Positions 1-7,612 of a stretch of 19,111 nucleotides of DNA are shown here, piece by piece. The notes beneath the pieces were generated by a model, which saw nothing but the letters and a program-made list of their open reading frames with translations, was not told the origin of the DNA and searched no databases. A program made the translations under genes and the position numbers. Origin of the DNA: MGR-bin208 sp043779285 (lineage in GTDB: Bacteria > Bacteroidota > Bacteroidia > Chitinophagales > Chitinophagaceae); assembly GCA_043779285.1 (NCBI GenBank), contig JAYWEL010000203.1, forward strand, positions 1 to 19,111. Direction: 5' to 3'. Position 1 is the first letter of the stretch; each line of letters begins with the position of its first letter.

Positions 1-1
1 T

Positions 2-1192
2 GATTTCAGCGGCACTTGGCGAAATTTATATGATGTAATGGCTGATTTGTATGACCTGGAGCAATTATCCATTCAACTGAACAGTTCAGCTCATTTGGGT
101 ATGAGTAAAATTATGATGGCTATCAATCTAAGTATGCTTCACAATTTGTGGGGCGATGTACCTTTTTCAGAAGCGTTGAGTGGCGTAAACCTAAAACCAA
201 AATTTGATAATGCCCAGCAGGTATATGCCAGGTGCCTTACACTTTTGGATGAGGGAATTATAGAGATGAGAAAAAACCCAACAGTTACCATCACGCCGGC
301 TTCCGATTTTTTTCATGGGCCAACAGTTGCATCGGCTGCAGTATGGAATACAACAGCAAGAGTAAATTGGATCAGGACTGCTTACACAATAAGGGCAAGG
401 TTGCTGAACCAGGTGAGTAAAACATCCAGTTATAGTGCAGCCGCAGTTTTAAGTGCAATTGATAGTTCTTATACTAGTGCAGCACAGGAATCAAGAGTAA
501 CTATTTTTCCGGTGCGAAACCCATGGGGAACCGTCTCCAGAAATAATGCATTGCTTGTATTAGACGGTTGGCTGAGTTCTAATTTTGTAAATGGCATGAA
601 TGGCACTACGCTTGGTTATACCGATCCGCGTTTACCACGTATTACCAACCTTACCCGTTTTGGCGATTACAGAGGTACCCGAAACGGATCGGGGCGAGTT
701 GGAACAGGTACTACCTTTGATGAATGTTACCTGGTATTAGCCGGCTATTATAGCGGAGATGCTTCACCGCTTTTTGTAGCCAGCTTTGAAGAAGTAAGAT
801 TTATAGAAGCAGAAGCTGCTTTAAGAAGTGGTGCAACAACCCGTGCTTATACGGCTTATTTAGCCGGAATAAGATTAAACATGGATAAATTGGGAGTACC
901 CACAGCACAAAGAGATGCTTATCTTGCATTACCTCAGATTGCGGTTGGGGCTGCAAATTTGCAACTGAGTCATATTTTCAGGGAAAAATATTTTGCATTG
1001 TTTTTACAACCTGTAACCTGGGATGATGCCCGCCGGTTTGATTATGCTTATACTGGGTTTCAATTACCATTAAATTCACTTTTAACAACTCCAATCAGAC
1101 GATTGGAGTATCCCACTAGCGAACAAACATTAAATACCAGCAATGTAATTACAATAGGAACTTTAACTGACAGACTTTGGTGGGATAAATAA
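2..1192 (+). CDS. SusD/RagB-family outer-membrane lipoprotein, 5' end missing
   Basis: The reading frame is open from base 2 with no stop, so the ATG at 38 is an internal Met and the true start, with its lipoprotein signal, lies left of the window. The visible 397 or so residues resemble the SusD-like/RagB group (the SusD-like_2 type): an early segment with TWRNLYDVMADLYDLE, then helices with AHLGMSKIMMAINLS, and the family signature around LWGDVPFSEALSG followed by PKFDNAQQVYARCLTLLDEGI. The C-terminus, DRLWWDK, is typical of the group. Such proteins sit on the outer leaflet of the outer membrane and form the lid over a SusC-type TonB-dependent transporter that imports glycans, peptides or other large nutrients. 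A SusC gene is therefore expected just outside the left edge. The substrate cannot be read from this sequence. A strong hairpin terminator follows the stop codon. Confidence 0.88.
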   Translation, partial: DFSGTWRNLYDVMADLYDLEQLSIQLNSSAHLGMSKIMMAINLSMLHNLWGDVPFSEALSGVNLKPKFDNAQQVYARCLTLLDEGIIEMRKNPTVTITPASDFFHGPTVASAAVWNTTARVNWIRTAYTIRARLLNQVSKTSSYSAAAVLSAIDSSYTSAAQESRVTIFPVRNPWGTVSRNNALLVLDGWLSSNFVNGMNGTTLGYTDPRLPRITNLTRFGDYRGTRNGSGRVGTGTTFDECYLVLAGYYSGDASPLFVASFEEVRFIEAEAALRSGATTRAYTAYLAGIRLNMDKLGVPTAQRDAYLALPQIAVGAANLQLSHIFREKYFALFLQPVTWDDARRFDYAYTGFQLPLNSLLTTPIRRLEYPTSEQTLNTSNVITIGTLTDRLWWDK

Positions 1193-1207
1193 TTTTTAAA
1201 ACAAATA

Positions 1208-1240
1208 AAAAAGAGGTTGACAAAATATCAACCTCTTTTT
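1208..1240. terminator. bidirectional intrinsic terminator
   Basis: A perfect 13-bp stem (1208-1220 with 1228-1240, core AAGAGGTTGA / TCAACCTCTT) encloses a 7-base loop. It has an A-run on the left and a T-run on the right, so it can stop transcription from both directions. It lies between the stop of the SusD-like gene (1192) and the stop of the convergent gene (1263). Confidence 0.92.
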
Positions 1241-1262
1241 ATTTAGAATGGATTTAGTTTTC

Positions 1263-2663
1263 TCATCCAAAAAATATATACGCCAGAATAATGGAAGTAA
1301 TAATGCCCGCAAGATCGGCGAGCAACATGGTGCTGACCGCATATCTTGTATTTTTTAACCCCACTGCTCCAAAATAAATAGCAATAATATAAAAGGTAGT
1401 ATCAGCAGAGCCGCGGAAAACGGAGGCAAGGTTGCCTGCAAAAGAATCGGCACCATGTGTATTCAAAGTGTCGATCATCATGGCTCTGGCGCCACTGCCG
1501 CTCAATGGTTTTAATAAGGCTGTTGGTAAAGCATCTACAATTCTTGTGTCGCCATTAAAGAGTATAAAAACATATTTGATACCATCCAGTACAAACTCAA
1601 GCACTCCGCTGTTTCTTAAAAGACTGATAGCGACCAACAAGCCTACCAGGTAAGGAATAATTTTTACTGCCGTTTCAAATCCACCTTTTGCCCCATCAAT
1701 GAATGCATCAAAGACATTGATCTTTTTATAAATTGCTCCGAAAACTATCATCAGAATAATTAATAATATCAGGCCATTACTCATACTGCTTGAAAAAAGC
1801 TGAACCCCTTGTGTATCTAATGTTTTTAAATAAAATATTAATGCCGCTATCACTGTGGATATACCCAATACCCATAACAGAATAACTGTTTGAAAGATTT
1901 TTATTCGTTGCCGTACAGCAACAATCGACATAGCAACAATCGTGGCTACAAATGTGGCGATCATACAAGGAATAAAAATATCTGTTGGATGAGCAGACTT
2001 TAGAGCTACCCTGTCGGCAATAATTACTGTGGGTATTAATGTAAGACCTGATGCATGCAGGCAAAGAAACATCAGTTGTGGATTGGATGCCCTTGTTTTA
2101 TCGGGATTGATTTCCTGCAAACTTTCCATGGCTTTAATTCCAAATGGAGTGGCTGCATTATCCAATCCTAATAGATTGGCAGAAAAATTCATGACCATAT
2201 GTCCCATGGACGGATGATCTTTTGGAACTTCCGGAAATATTTTTGAAAAAAATGGACCAATGATACGGGATAAAAAACGGATTCCACCTGCTTGTTCGGC
2301 AATGGCCATTAAGCCCATAAAAAAAGCCATAATACCGATAAGTCCGATGCAAAGATTCACGGCATCTTTGGTAGTTTCAAAAACGCCGTTGGCTGCCTGT
2401 AATGTAAATGCACGATAAGAAACACTATCAGTTTTATAAACTTTTTCTTTGCCCCAAATGGCCAGCTTCTGATTATTAAGTTTGTCTTGAACATCTACTG
2501 GTACGATTGAAATATCAAGATCCCGAGCAGAAAGAGTATCTGTATTTTTACCGGTTACCAAGCTACTGAATATCAGGTCCTGTCCTGGTTGAAACATAAA
2601 TTTGCCGGCTGCTGCAAGCAATGCAACGATGATAAAAGCGGTCCATATCTTACTGAGAGACAT
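1263..2663 (-). CDS. SpmA-SpmB fusion, nucleoside-recognition (Gate) domain membrane protein
   Basis: This is a 466-residue polytopic inner-membrane protein made of two related halves. The first half carries the SpmA-like signature MNFSANLLGLDNAATPFG at about residues 158-175. The second carries the SpmB-like signature PLSGSGARAM starting near residue 386, followed by FRGSADTTFYIIAIYFG. An N-terminal anchor (IWTAFIIVALLAAAGKF) is followed by a soluble loop of about 70 residues rich in polar residues. In Bacillus the separate SpmA and SpmB proteins affect spore-core dehydration, but fused versions are common in non-sporulating Bacteroidota, where a transport role is presumed and unproven. I chose the ATG at 2663. 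The frame is open to a GTG at 2729, but the extra 22 residues are translated from A/T-rich sequence with a 7-bp tandem repeat that looks non-coding. Confidence 0.85.
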   Translation of the reverse strand: MSLSKIWTAFIIVALLAAAGKFMFQPGQDLIFSSLVTGKNTDTLSARDLDISIVPVDVQDKLNNQKLAIWGKEKVYKTDSVSYRAFTLQAANGVFETTKDAVNLCIGLIGIMAFFMGLMAIAEQAGGIRFLSRIIGPFFSKIFPEVPKDHPSMGHMVMNFSANLLGLDNAATPFGIKAMESLQEINPDKTRASNPQLMFLCLHASGLTLIPTVIIADRVALKSAHPTDIFIPCMIATFVATIVAMSIVAVRQRIKIFQTVILLWVLGISTVIAALIFYLKTLDTQGVQLFSSSMSNGLILLIILMIVFGAIYKKINVFDAFIDGAKGGFETAVKIIPYLVGLLVAISLLRNSGVLEFVLDGIKYVFILFNGDTRIVDALPTALLKPLSGSGARAMMIDTLNTHGADSFAGNLASVFRGSADTTFYIIAIYFGAVGLKNTRYAVSTMLLADLAGIITSIILAYIFFG

Positions 2664-2679
2664 AATTAATTCTGGATTT

Positions 2680-2693
2680 AAGATTGAAGATTG
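2680..2693. repeat. short tandem repeat, two copies of AAGATTG
   Basis: Two adjacent perfect copies of a 7-base unit lie in the divergent intergenic space between the SpmA-SpmB-like gene and ychF. The repeat supports reading this stretch as non-coding and so argues against the GTG start at 2729. No function is evident. Confidence 0.5.
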
Positions 2694-2734
2694 GCGATTT
2701 TTAATGAAAAAACAAAACAATCTTTTCACATTTC

Positions 2735-2769
2735 GCCGCTAAGCCTCACCGCATTATCTTTGCCGCTCA
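2735..2769 (+). promoter_or_regulatory. candidate ychF promoter (TAnnTTTG class)
   Basis: TATCTTTG at 2755-2762 is a perfect match to the Bacteroidota -7 consensus TAnnTTTG. A TTTCG at 2731-2735 sits 19 bases upstream, in the right place for a degenerate -33 element. Transcription would begin near 2769, leaving a leader of only about a dozen bases before the ATG at 2782. No Shine-Dalgarno sequence is visible, as is usual in this phylum. Confidence 0.55.
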
Positions 2770-2781
2770 AAATTTTGAAAC

Positions 2782-3879
2782 ATGTCTTTGAAAGCAGGAA
2801 TAGTAGGACTTCCAAATGTTGGAAAATCAACTTTATTTAATGCAGTGAGCAATAGTGCCAAAGCGCAGGCAAGTAATTACCGCTTTTGCACCATCGAACC
2901 AAACGTGGGTTTGGTGGATGTACCGGATGAGCGGATCGATAAAATATCAGCACTGGTAAATCCGGCCAGAATTGTACCTACTCAGATTGAAATAGTAGAC
3001 ATCGCCGGATTGGTTCGTGGAGCAAGTAAGGGTGAAGGTTTAGGTAATAAATTTTTAGGGAATATTCGGGAAGTGGATGCCATTATTCATGTGGTTCGTT
3101 GTTTTGAAGATGAAAATATTCTTCGTGATGAAGGTGCCATCAATCCGATCAGTGATAAGGAAATTATTGAAACGGAACTGCAGTTGAAGGATTATGAAAG
3201 CGTAGAGAAGAAGATGAGTAAGATGGAAAAACAAACCAAAACAGATCCGAAACTGAAAGTCGAATTTGATGTTTTGGCCCGTTGCAAAGCACATCTGGAA
3301 AAAGGATTAAGCATCCGCTCATTGGAAATCTCAAAAGAAGAAAGACCTGCTATTGCCGACTTGTTTTTACTGACAGAGAAACCGGTGCTATATGTTGCTA
3401 ACGTAGACGAACCTTCGATGCACACCGGAAATAAATACTCCAATCTTTTATTAGCTGCTGCTAAAGAAGAAGGTGCTGAGGTGATTATCATGAATAACTC
3501 CATTGAAGAACAGATTGCACAAATGGAAAACCCGGATGATCAGCAAATGTTCATGGAAGAATATAAAATGACTGAACCGGCCCTTAACCGATTGATAAGA
3601 ACTACTTATAAATTATTAAACCTAAACACATACTTTACTGCCGGTGTTACCGAAGTAAGGGCATGGACCATCAATGTAGGCTGGAAAGCCCCGATGGCAG
3701 CTGGTGTTATACATACTGATTTTGAAAAAGGATTTATCAAAGCTGAAGTGATTGGATATGACGATTACATTCATTATGGTTCTGAATCGGCTTGCCGTGA
3801 TGCAGGCAGATTAAGAATAGAAGGAAAAGAATATGTTGTGAAAGACGGTGATGTAATGCACTTTCGATTCAATGTGTAA
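2782..3879 (+). CDS. ychF: YchF/OLA1-family P-loop ATPase
   Basis: This 365-residue protein has the full length and order of the universally conserved YchF family: an Obg-type G domain with a coiled-coil insertion and a C-terminal TGS domain. The P-loop is GLPNVGKS at residues 9-16 and the G3 region is DIAGLVRGASKGEG. The G4 position reads NVDE at residues 207-210 rather than NKxD; this loss of the usual guanine-specifying motif is the family hallmark and explains its preference for ATP. YchF binds ribosomes and has been linked to stress responses and translation; its exact role is unsettled. It is a single-gene unit, divergent from the SpmA-SpmB-like gene and convergent with the large surface-protein gene. 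Confidence 0.97.
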   Translation: MSLKAGIVGLPNVGKSTLFNAVSNSAKAQASNYRFCTIEPNVGLVDVPDERIDKISALVNPARIVPTQIEIVDIAGLVRGASKGEGLGNKFLGNIREVDAIIHVVRCFEDENILRDEGAINPISDKEIIETELQLKDYESVEKKMSKMEKQTKTDPKLKVEFDVLARCKAHLEKGLSIRSLEISKEERPAIADLFLLTEKPVLYVANVDEPSMHTGNKYSNLLLAAAKEEGAEVIIMNNSIEEQIAQMENPDDQQMFMEEYKMTEPALNRLIRTTYKLLNLNTYFTAGVTEVRAWTINVGWKAPMAAGVIHTDFEKGFIKAEVIGYDDYIHYGSESACRDAGRLRIEGKEYVVKDGDVMHFRFNV

Positions 3880-3883
3880 GCCC

Positions 3884-4024
3884 GGCCCCTCCAACCTCCC
3901 CATAGAAGAAGCCTCCCCAACCCCTCCGAAGGAGGGGCTAATCAGCACACAAAGCCAGCTTATAGACGAACATTAAAATTGCAGAGTCTTCGAAAGCCTC
4001 CCCTGTGGGGAGGTTGGAGGGGCC
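3884..4024. repeat. hairpin-rich intergenic element with 18-bp inverted ends
   Basis: The ends are a perfect 18-bp inverted repeat: GGCCCCTCCAACCTCCCC at 3884-3901 and its complement at 4007-4024. Inside are two further perfect hairpins: CCCCTCC-GAA-GGAGGGG at 3921-3937, and CCTCCCC-TGT-GGGGAGG at 3997-4013. The second hairpin shares its right arm with the outer repeat, so the two pairings exclude each other. The element occupies nearly all of the 146 bases between the ychF stop (3879) and the convergent stop (4026). It is far more GC-rich than its surroundings. C-rich units of this type (CCTCCCCAACCCCTCC and similar) recur between genes in Bacteroidota genomes, so this is likely a REP-like repeat. 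It may also end transcription from both sides, though it has no T-tract. Confidence 0.85.
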
Positions 4025-4025
4025 T

Positions 4026-7000
4026 CTAAAACAACGCCGTCAATGAAGCCCTTCCAATGTGTACAGCTTTTGCCTGTCCTGGCTTTCGACCATCATATTG
4101 AAAATTCAATTCCAGATTATTGATTAGCCTTTTGGTGAAACTAAGTGCCCACAGATAGTTTTTACCGGGTAATAATCCATCCAACATAATATAACTTACG
4201 GTAGAATTAGCCGGGAATTTATATCCAATATTATTCAAGGAAAACTTTCCGGTAATAGAACTGTTTTGTAAAATATTATACTTGCTTTCTATATTCAACG
4301 AATTGGAAACTGACTTTTCTCCGCCATACAAATTCTTGTTTTGTTTTTCATCATATTTATACCCGGTTACCAAACGGAACATAGTTCCCTGAATGAATAC
4401 AAATTTTGGTTCAATGGAAAAAACATTCAAATCAAAATTACGGTTGCTGAAACTTGGGGTGAATAAAGAATTCTGTCCTTGCTTCGAATTCATATCAAAA
4501 CTTAATGAACGGGAAATATTCCATCTCAATTTCAAAGCCCACTCGGATAACAAACGGCTTTCGTAACCATAAGTCAATAAAGACTTTCCGTTATTTTTTA
4601 GATTGCTTAATTCAAGTCCCCATACACTGTTAAAACGATTGAAGGATAATGTATTCAGAAAAGTTGTATTCAAGGTAATCAACGCCGTATCGCTGATTGC
4701 ATACTTGAATGGATCGAACTCAAAATTGCCGGAAGCAAAAGATTTTTTTGCAATCTGCATGGTGCTTTGCAGATTAAATCTGGATGCCAACTTTTTAAAA
4801 CCTTTTAGATCCTGCTTATTGAAAATAGCCCTTGGATTGATAGTAAAATTGTAATTGAAGGTTGTGTAGTTTGCTTTAATAAATAAATTGGTTGGTGTAA
4901 AAATGCGAATGAATTTTGCCTGATCCCTGAATAAGGCAATTTCAAATTCATTGAGTTGTTGAATGGCGTCGGTATTATAATCAATCCAAGTATATTCCCC
5001 CTGTCCTGCAGGCACTTCCAGATATACAAAATCCCTTTTCTGTTCTTGTCCTGCTCCCAACTCGTACAATACATTACCTGTCAGTAAACCCTTCCATTCA
5101 TTTACTAAATATTCCATTCTGCCTAAAATAGTTTCCTCTTCTTTTTGCCTCGAAACCATTGGATTCAATACGTTCAATTTTCTGAATGTTGAATTGATTA
5201 TAAACTGATGCTTTTCATTCGAAGTTAATTCGGTATTCAGATTCAGATTAAAACTTCTATCTCCACGAGTAAACTCTTTTCCGGTAATATATTTATCCGA
5301 TCGACTAAAAAAGTTTACTCCGAATTTGTTTTTATTTTTATCGGCCAATTTTAAATAAAGGCTATAAATATCAAATGAAAAACTACTCGGCAATAGTGTA
5401 TCCATTTGTTTATTTCTCACTTGATTATCTTCAATGGCATACTTCATACCCACTAGTAAATCTTTCCATTTTTTCATTAATTTACTTACATCAAAAACCG
5501 GACGAAAAAAACGACCCTTTTCATTCAACCCATTATAACTAATCAGGTTCAACTGATTATTAAAACGCCATGTTTTCAGATTTCCTGATTGTGTGATGGC
5601 ATTTTTAAACCCACTATATGCATCACTGCGATTATATTTTGTAAATTGATATCCAAGCTGGTGGTTTGTTTTTGATTTGATTTCTGCCGAACCTTTGATG
5701 ATATTTTCAGTTGCTGCCAGTTGAGTTGCCTGCATACCCCAATCCCGTAAAAACTCTACATTTCGTAATCGTTCCAATGCCTTAAACTTGCTGTCAACGA
5801 ACTCGTAATCCAGTGCAGTATTCAGTTGCAGATTGTTTGTGTTTTTTAAAACAGAAGTTCTGAAAAATTGAAATCTCGCAGCAAAGCCTTTATCATCACC
5901 CTGATTTTGTTTTGAAAAAGTATTTACATCTACATTACTCATGGCCAATTCTGTTTTTAAAGTACTGTTTTTATCAAGTATATAATCCATCCCAAGATTA
6001 AAAACCTGTTGTTTTTTAGGAGCCAGCAATATACTGACTGGTTCAAACTGCCCTTGTTTAACTCCCGCAAGCGGCATAATAAATTTGAAAACTTTTCCAT
6101 TGGCTCCATTGAATTCAGGTATATAATTTCCCATCCCTTTTCCCACATCGACAAATGATAAATTATATTTTGCTAATGCCGGATCAATGGAATATTTATA
6201 AAAAGAGTCGATGCCTGTTCCGGGATTATAATAAATTTTTTGATACAAAATTTTGTCTGCGGCAAAAGAATCAATGTATGCAGTTGGAAAAAATGCTTTT
6301 TGAATACTATCGCCAAGATTTGTCAAAAATTGTTTTTGTTTTATGTCCAACACTTGGTTGATCTGTGAATTCTTCGCATCACTGTTACTGAAAGCTGCCA
6401 ATCGGATTTTTAGTTTTTTATTCAATTCCAATTCCTGCGACGCATACAAATTGGCATTCAGAAAATTCCTGTCAGAATATTCAAACTCAACCTGGATACG
6501 ACTATCCTTGGTTATCATCCGCTTGGGAGTAAATGTCAATTCGGACGTATTGTAATTGATTATATAGTCCTGATCCTCGCCCCGCTGCAAAAGTTCACCA
6601 TCAATAAAAACCCGTTCGGTTCCGGCGAGTACAATAAAAAATAATTCATTATTCGCTCCTTTTAACCGGTATGGTCCTTGATTTCCTTCCAAACCATCAA
6701 ATATATTCCTGGTAAATTTTCCTTTGGCAATAGAACCACTGACTAATGTATTAGAAATGATGTTTGGTGAAATATTCGTTTTGTTTTGATACGAAATTCC
6801 CTGTAGCCTTTTATAAAAATTTAAAAAATAAGATTGATTCTGACGGATATCAATATCACCCAGGTTTAATTGCCATCCGCCCTTTTTAAATTGCAGATAC
6901 ACCTGATCAAATTCATTCAATTGTTGTGTAGTACCATCCGGTTGTATGGGAATATTATTATCGGTAATAGCCGCTGCAATAAATATACTATCAGCAAGCA

Positions 7001-7505
7001 TACCACTTAATTGCAAATTAAAATTTGAATTGATAACTGCATCCTGTCTGTTTCCAAATGCAATGCTGCGGCCAAAACTTCCGCTGTAATTTAATGAGCC
7101 AAAGTCAAACAATCCTTTATTTCCGATATTCCGGTTATCATTAAATTCGATGGGTTTAGCATAAAAATAATTCATGACACTATCGAAATTTATCCGTTGT
7201 AGTGCCTGATTTAATTTAAATGGAAAAACTCGGTAAACAGCGTTGAAAGAATCGGATAAAGGTTTGTGAATCCATTTTAGTTTTGCATTCACAAAGTCGA
7301 GCTGGTAAATTGAATCATGAAATGCTTGTATAGTGAAGGTTCCCGGAATGATACTCATGGAATCAATCAGGATACTGTCAGCAACGGCAAATGTTTTTTG
7401 ACGAAGATTAGACTGTGTTTTTTGTTGAGCCGGAATTTGTGCATTTAATTCCATACACTTCATCAACAACAGTAAGAAAAAAACAAAGACAGTTAATTGC
7501 TTCAA
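4026..7505 (-). CDS. large exported, probably outer-membrane beta-barrel-rich protein of unknown function
   Basis: This 1159-residue protein is not one I can name. It begins with a clear type I signal peptide (K2, hydrophobic core VFVFFLLLL at about 6-14, cleavage probably after A22 in LNAQ). Residues near 297-360 carry the pattern ERVFIDGELLQRGEDQDYII followed by NTSELTFTPKRMI and RIQVEFEYSDRNF, a beta-rich module seen in large Bacteroidota surface proteins. The remainder is a long series of alternating polar/aromatic strands (for example FNLNLNTEL, FIRIFTPTNLFIKANYTTFNYNF) as in outer-membrane barrels. The last residue is Phe, which suits BAM-dependent insertion. The start is TTG at 7505: an in-frame TAA lies a few codons upstream and no ATG lies between, while the first internal ATG would remove most of the signal peptide. 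It is preceded by the S9 peptidase terminator, so it is probably transcribed alone. Confidence 0.75.
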   Translation of the reverse strand: MKQLTVFVFFLLLLMKCMELNAQIPAQQKTQSNLRQKTFAVADSILIDSMSIIPGTFTIQAFHDSIYQLDFVNAKLKWIHKPLSDSFNAVYRVFPFKLNQALQRINFDSVMNYFYAKPIEFNDNRNIGNKGLFDFGSLNYSGSFGRSIAFGNRQDAVINSNFNLQLSGMLADSIFIAAAITDNNIPIQPDGTTQQLNEFDQVYLQFKKGGWQLNLGDIDIRQNQSYFLNFYKRLQGISYQNKTNISPNIISNTLVSGSIAKGKFTRNIFDGLEGNQGPYRLKGANNELFFIVLAGTERVFIDGELLQRGEDQDYIINYNTSELTFTPKRMITKDSRIQVEFEYSDRNFLNANLYASQELELNKKLKIRLAAFSNSDAKNSQINQVLDIKQKQFLTNLGDSIQKAFFPTAYIDSFAADKILYQKIYYNPGTGIDSFYKYSIDPALAKYNLSFVDVGKGMGNYIPEFNGANGKVFKFIMPLAGVKQGQFEPVSILLAPKKQQVFNLGMDYILDKNSTLKTELAMSNVDVNTFSKQNQGDDKGFAARFQFFRTSVLKNTNNLQLNTALDYEFVDSKFKALERLRNVEFLRDWGMQATQLAATENIIKGSAEIKSKTNHQLGYQFTKYNRSDAYSGFKNAITQSGNLKTWRFNNQLNLISYNGLNEKGRFFRPVFDVSKLMKKWKDLLVGMKYAIEDNQVRNKQMDTLLPSSFSFDIYSLYLKLADKNKNKFGVNFFSRSDKYITGKEFTRGDRSFNLNLNTELTSNEKHQFIINSTFRKLNVLNPMVSRQKEEETILGRMEYLVNEWKGLLTGNVLYELGAGQEQKRDFVYLEVPAGQGEYTWIDYNTDAIQQLNEFEIALFRDQAKFIRIFTPTNLFIKANYTTFNYNFTINPRAIFNKQDLKGFKKLASRFNLQSTMQIAKKSFASGNFEFDPFKYAISDTALITLNTTFLNTLSFNRFNSVWGLELSNLKNNGKSLLTYGYESRLLSEWALKLRWNISRSLSFDMNSKQGQNSLFTPSFSNRNFDLNVFSIEPKFVFIQGTMFRLVTGYKYDEKQNKNLYGGEKSVSNSLNIESKYNILQNSSITGKFSLNNIGYKFPANSTVSYIMLDGLLPGKNYLWALSFTKRLINNLELNFQYDGRKPGQAKAVHIGRASLTALF

Positions 7506-7581
7506 TGGCAGATTCTTTTATATAAAAATCGTAAAACGGAATGTTTTATTGTCATCTATTTTTTAAACCATGATAATTTTT

Positions 7582-7607
7582 AAAAAAAAGGGACCATTGG
7601 CCCCTTT
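7582..7607 (-). terminator. intrinsic terminator of the S9 peptidase gene
   Basis: Read leftward, the RNA forms AAAGGGGCC-AAU-GGUCCCUUU, a 9-bp stem with one G-U pair, followed by a run of U. It lies directly after the peptidase stop codon at 7613 and separates that gene from the large surface-protein gene. Confidence 0.85.
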
Positions 7608-7612
7608 ACAAA

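Noticed and set aside
2664..2729. GTG start for the SpmA-SpmB-like protein
   Set aside because: The added 22 residues come from low-complexity sequence with a tandem repeat, and the ATG at 2663 leads directly into the hydrophobic anchor.
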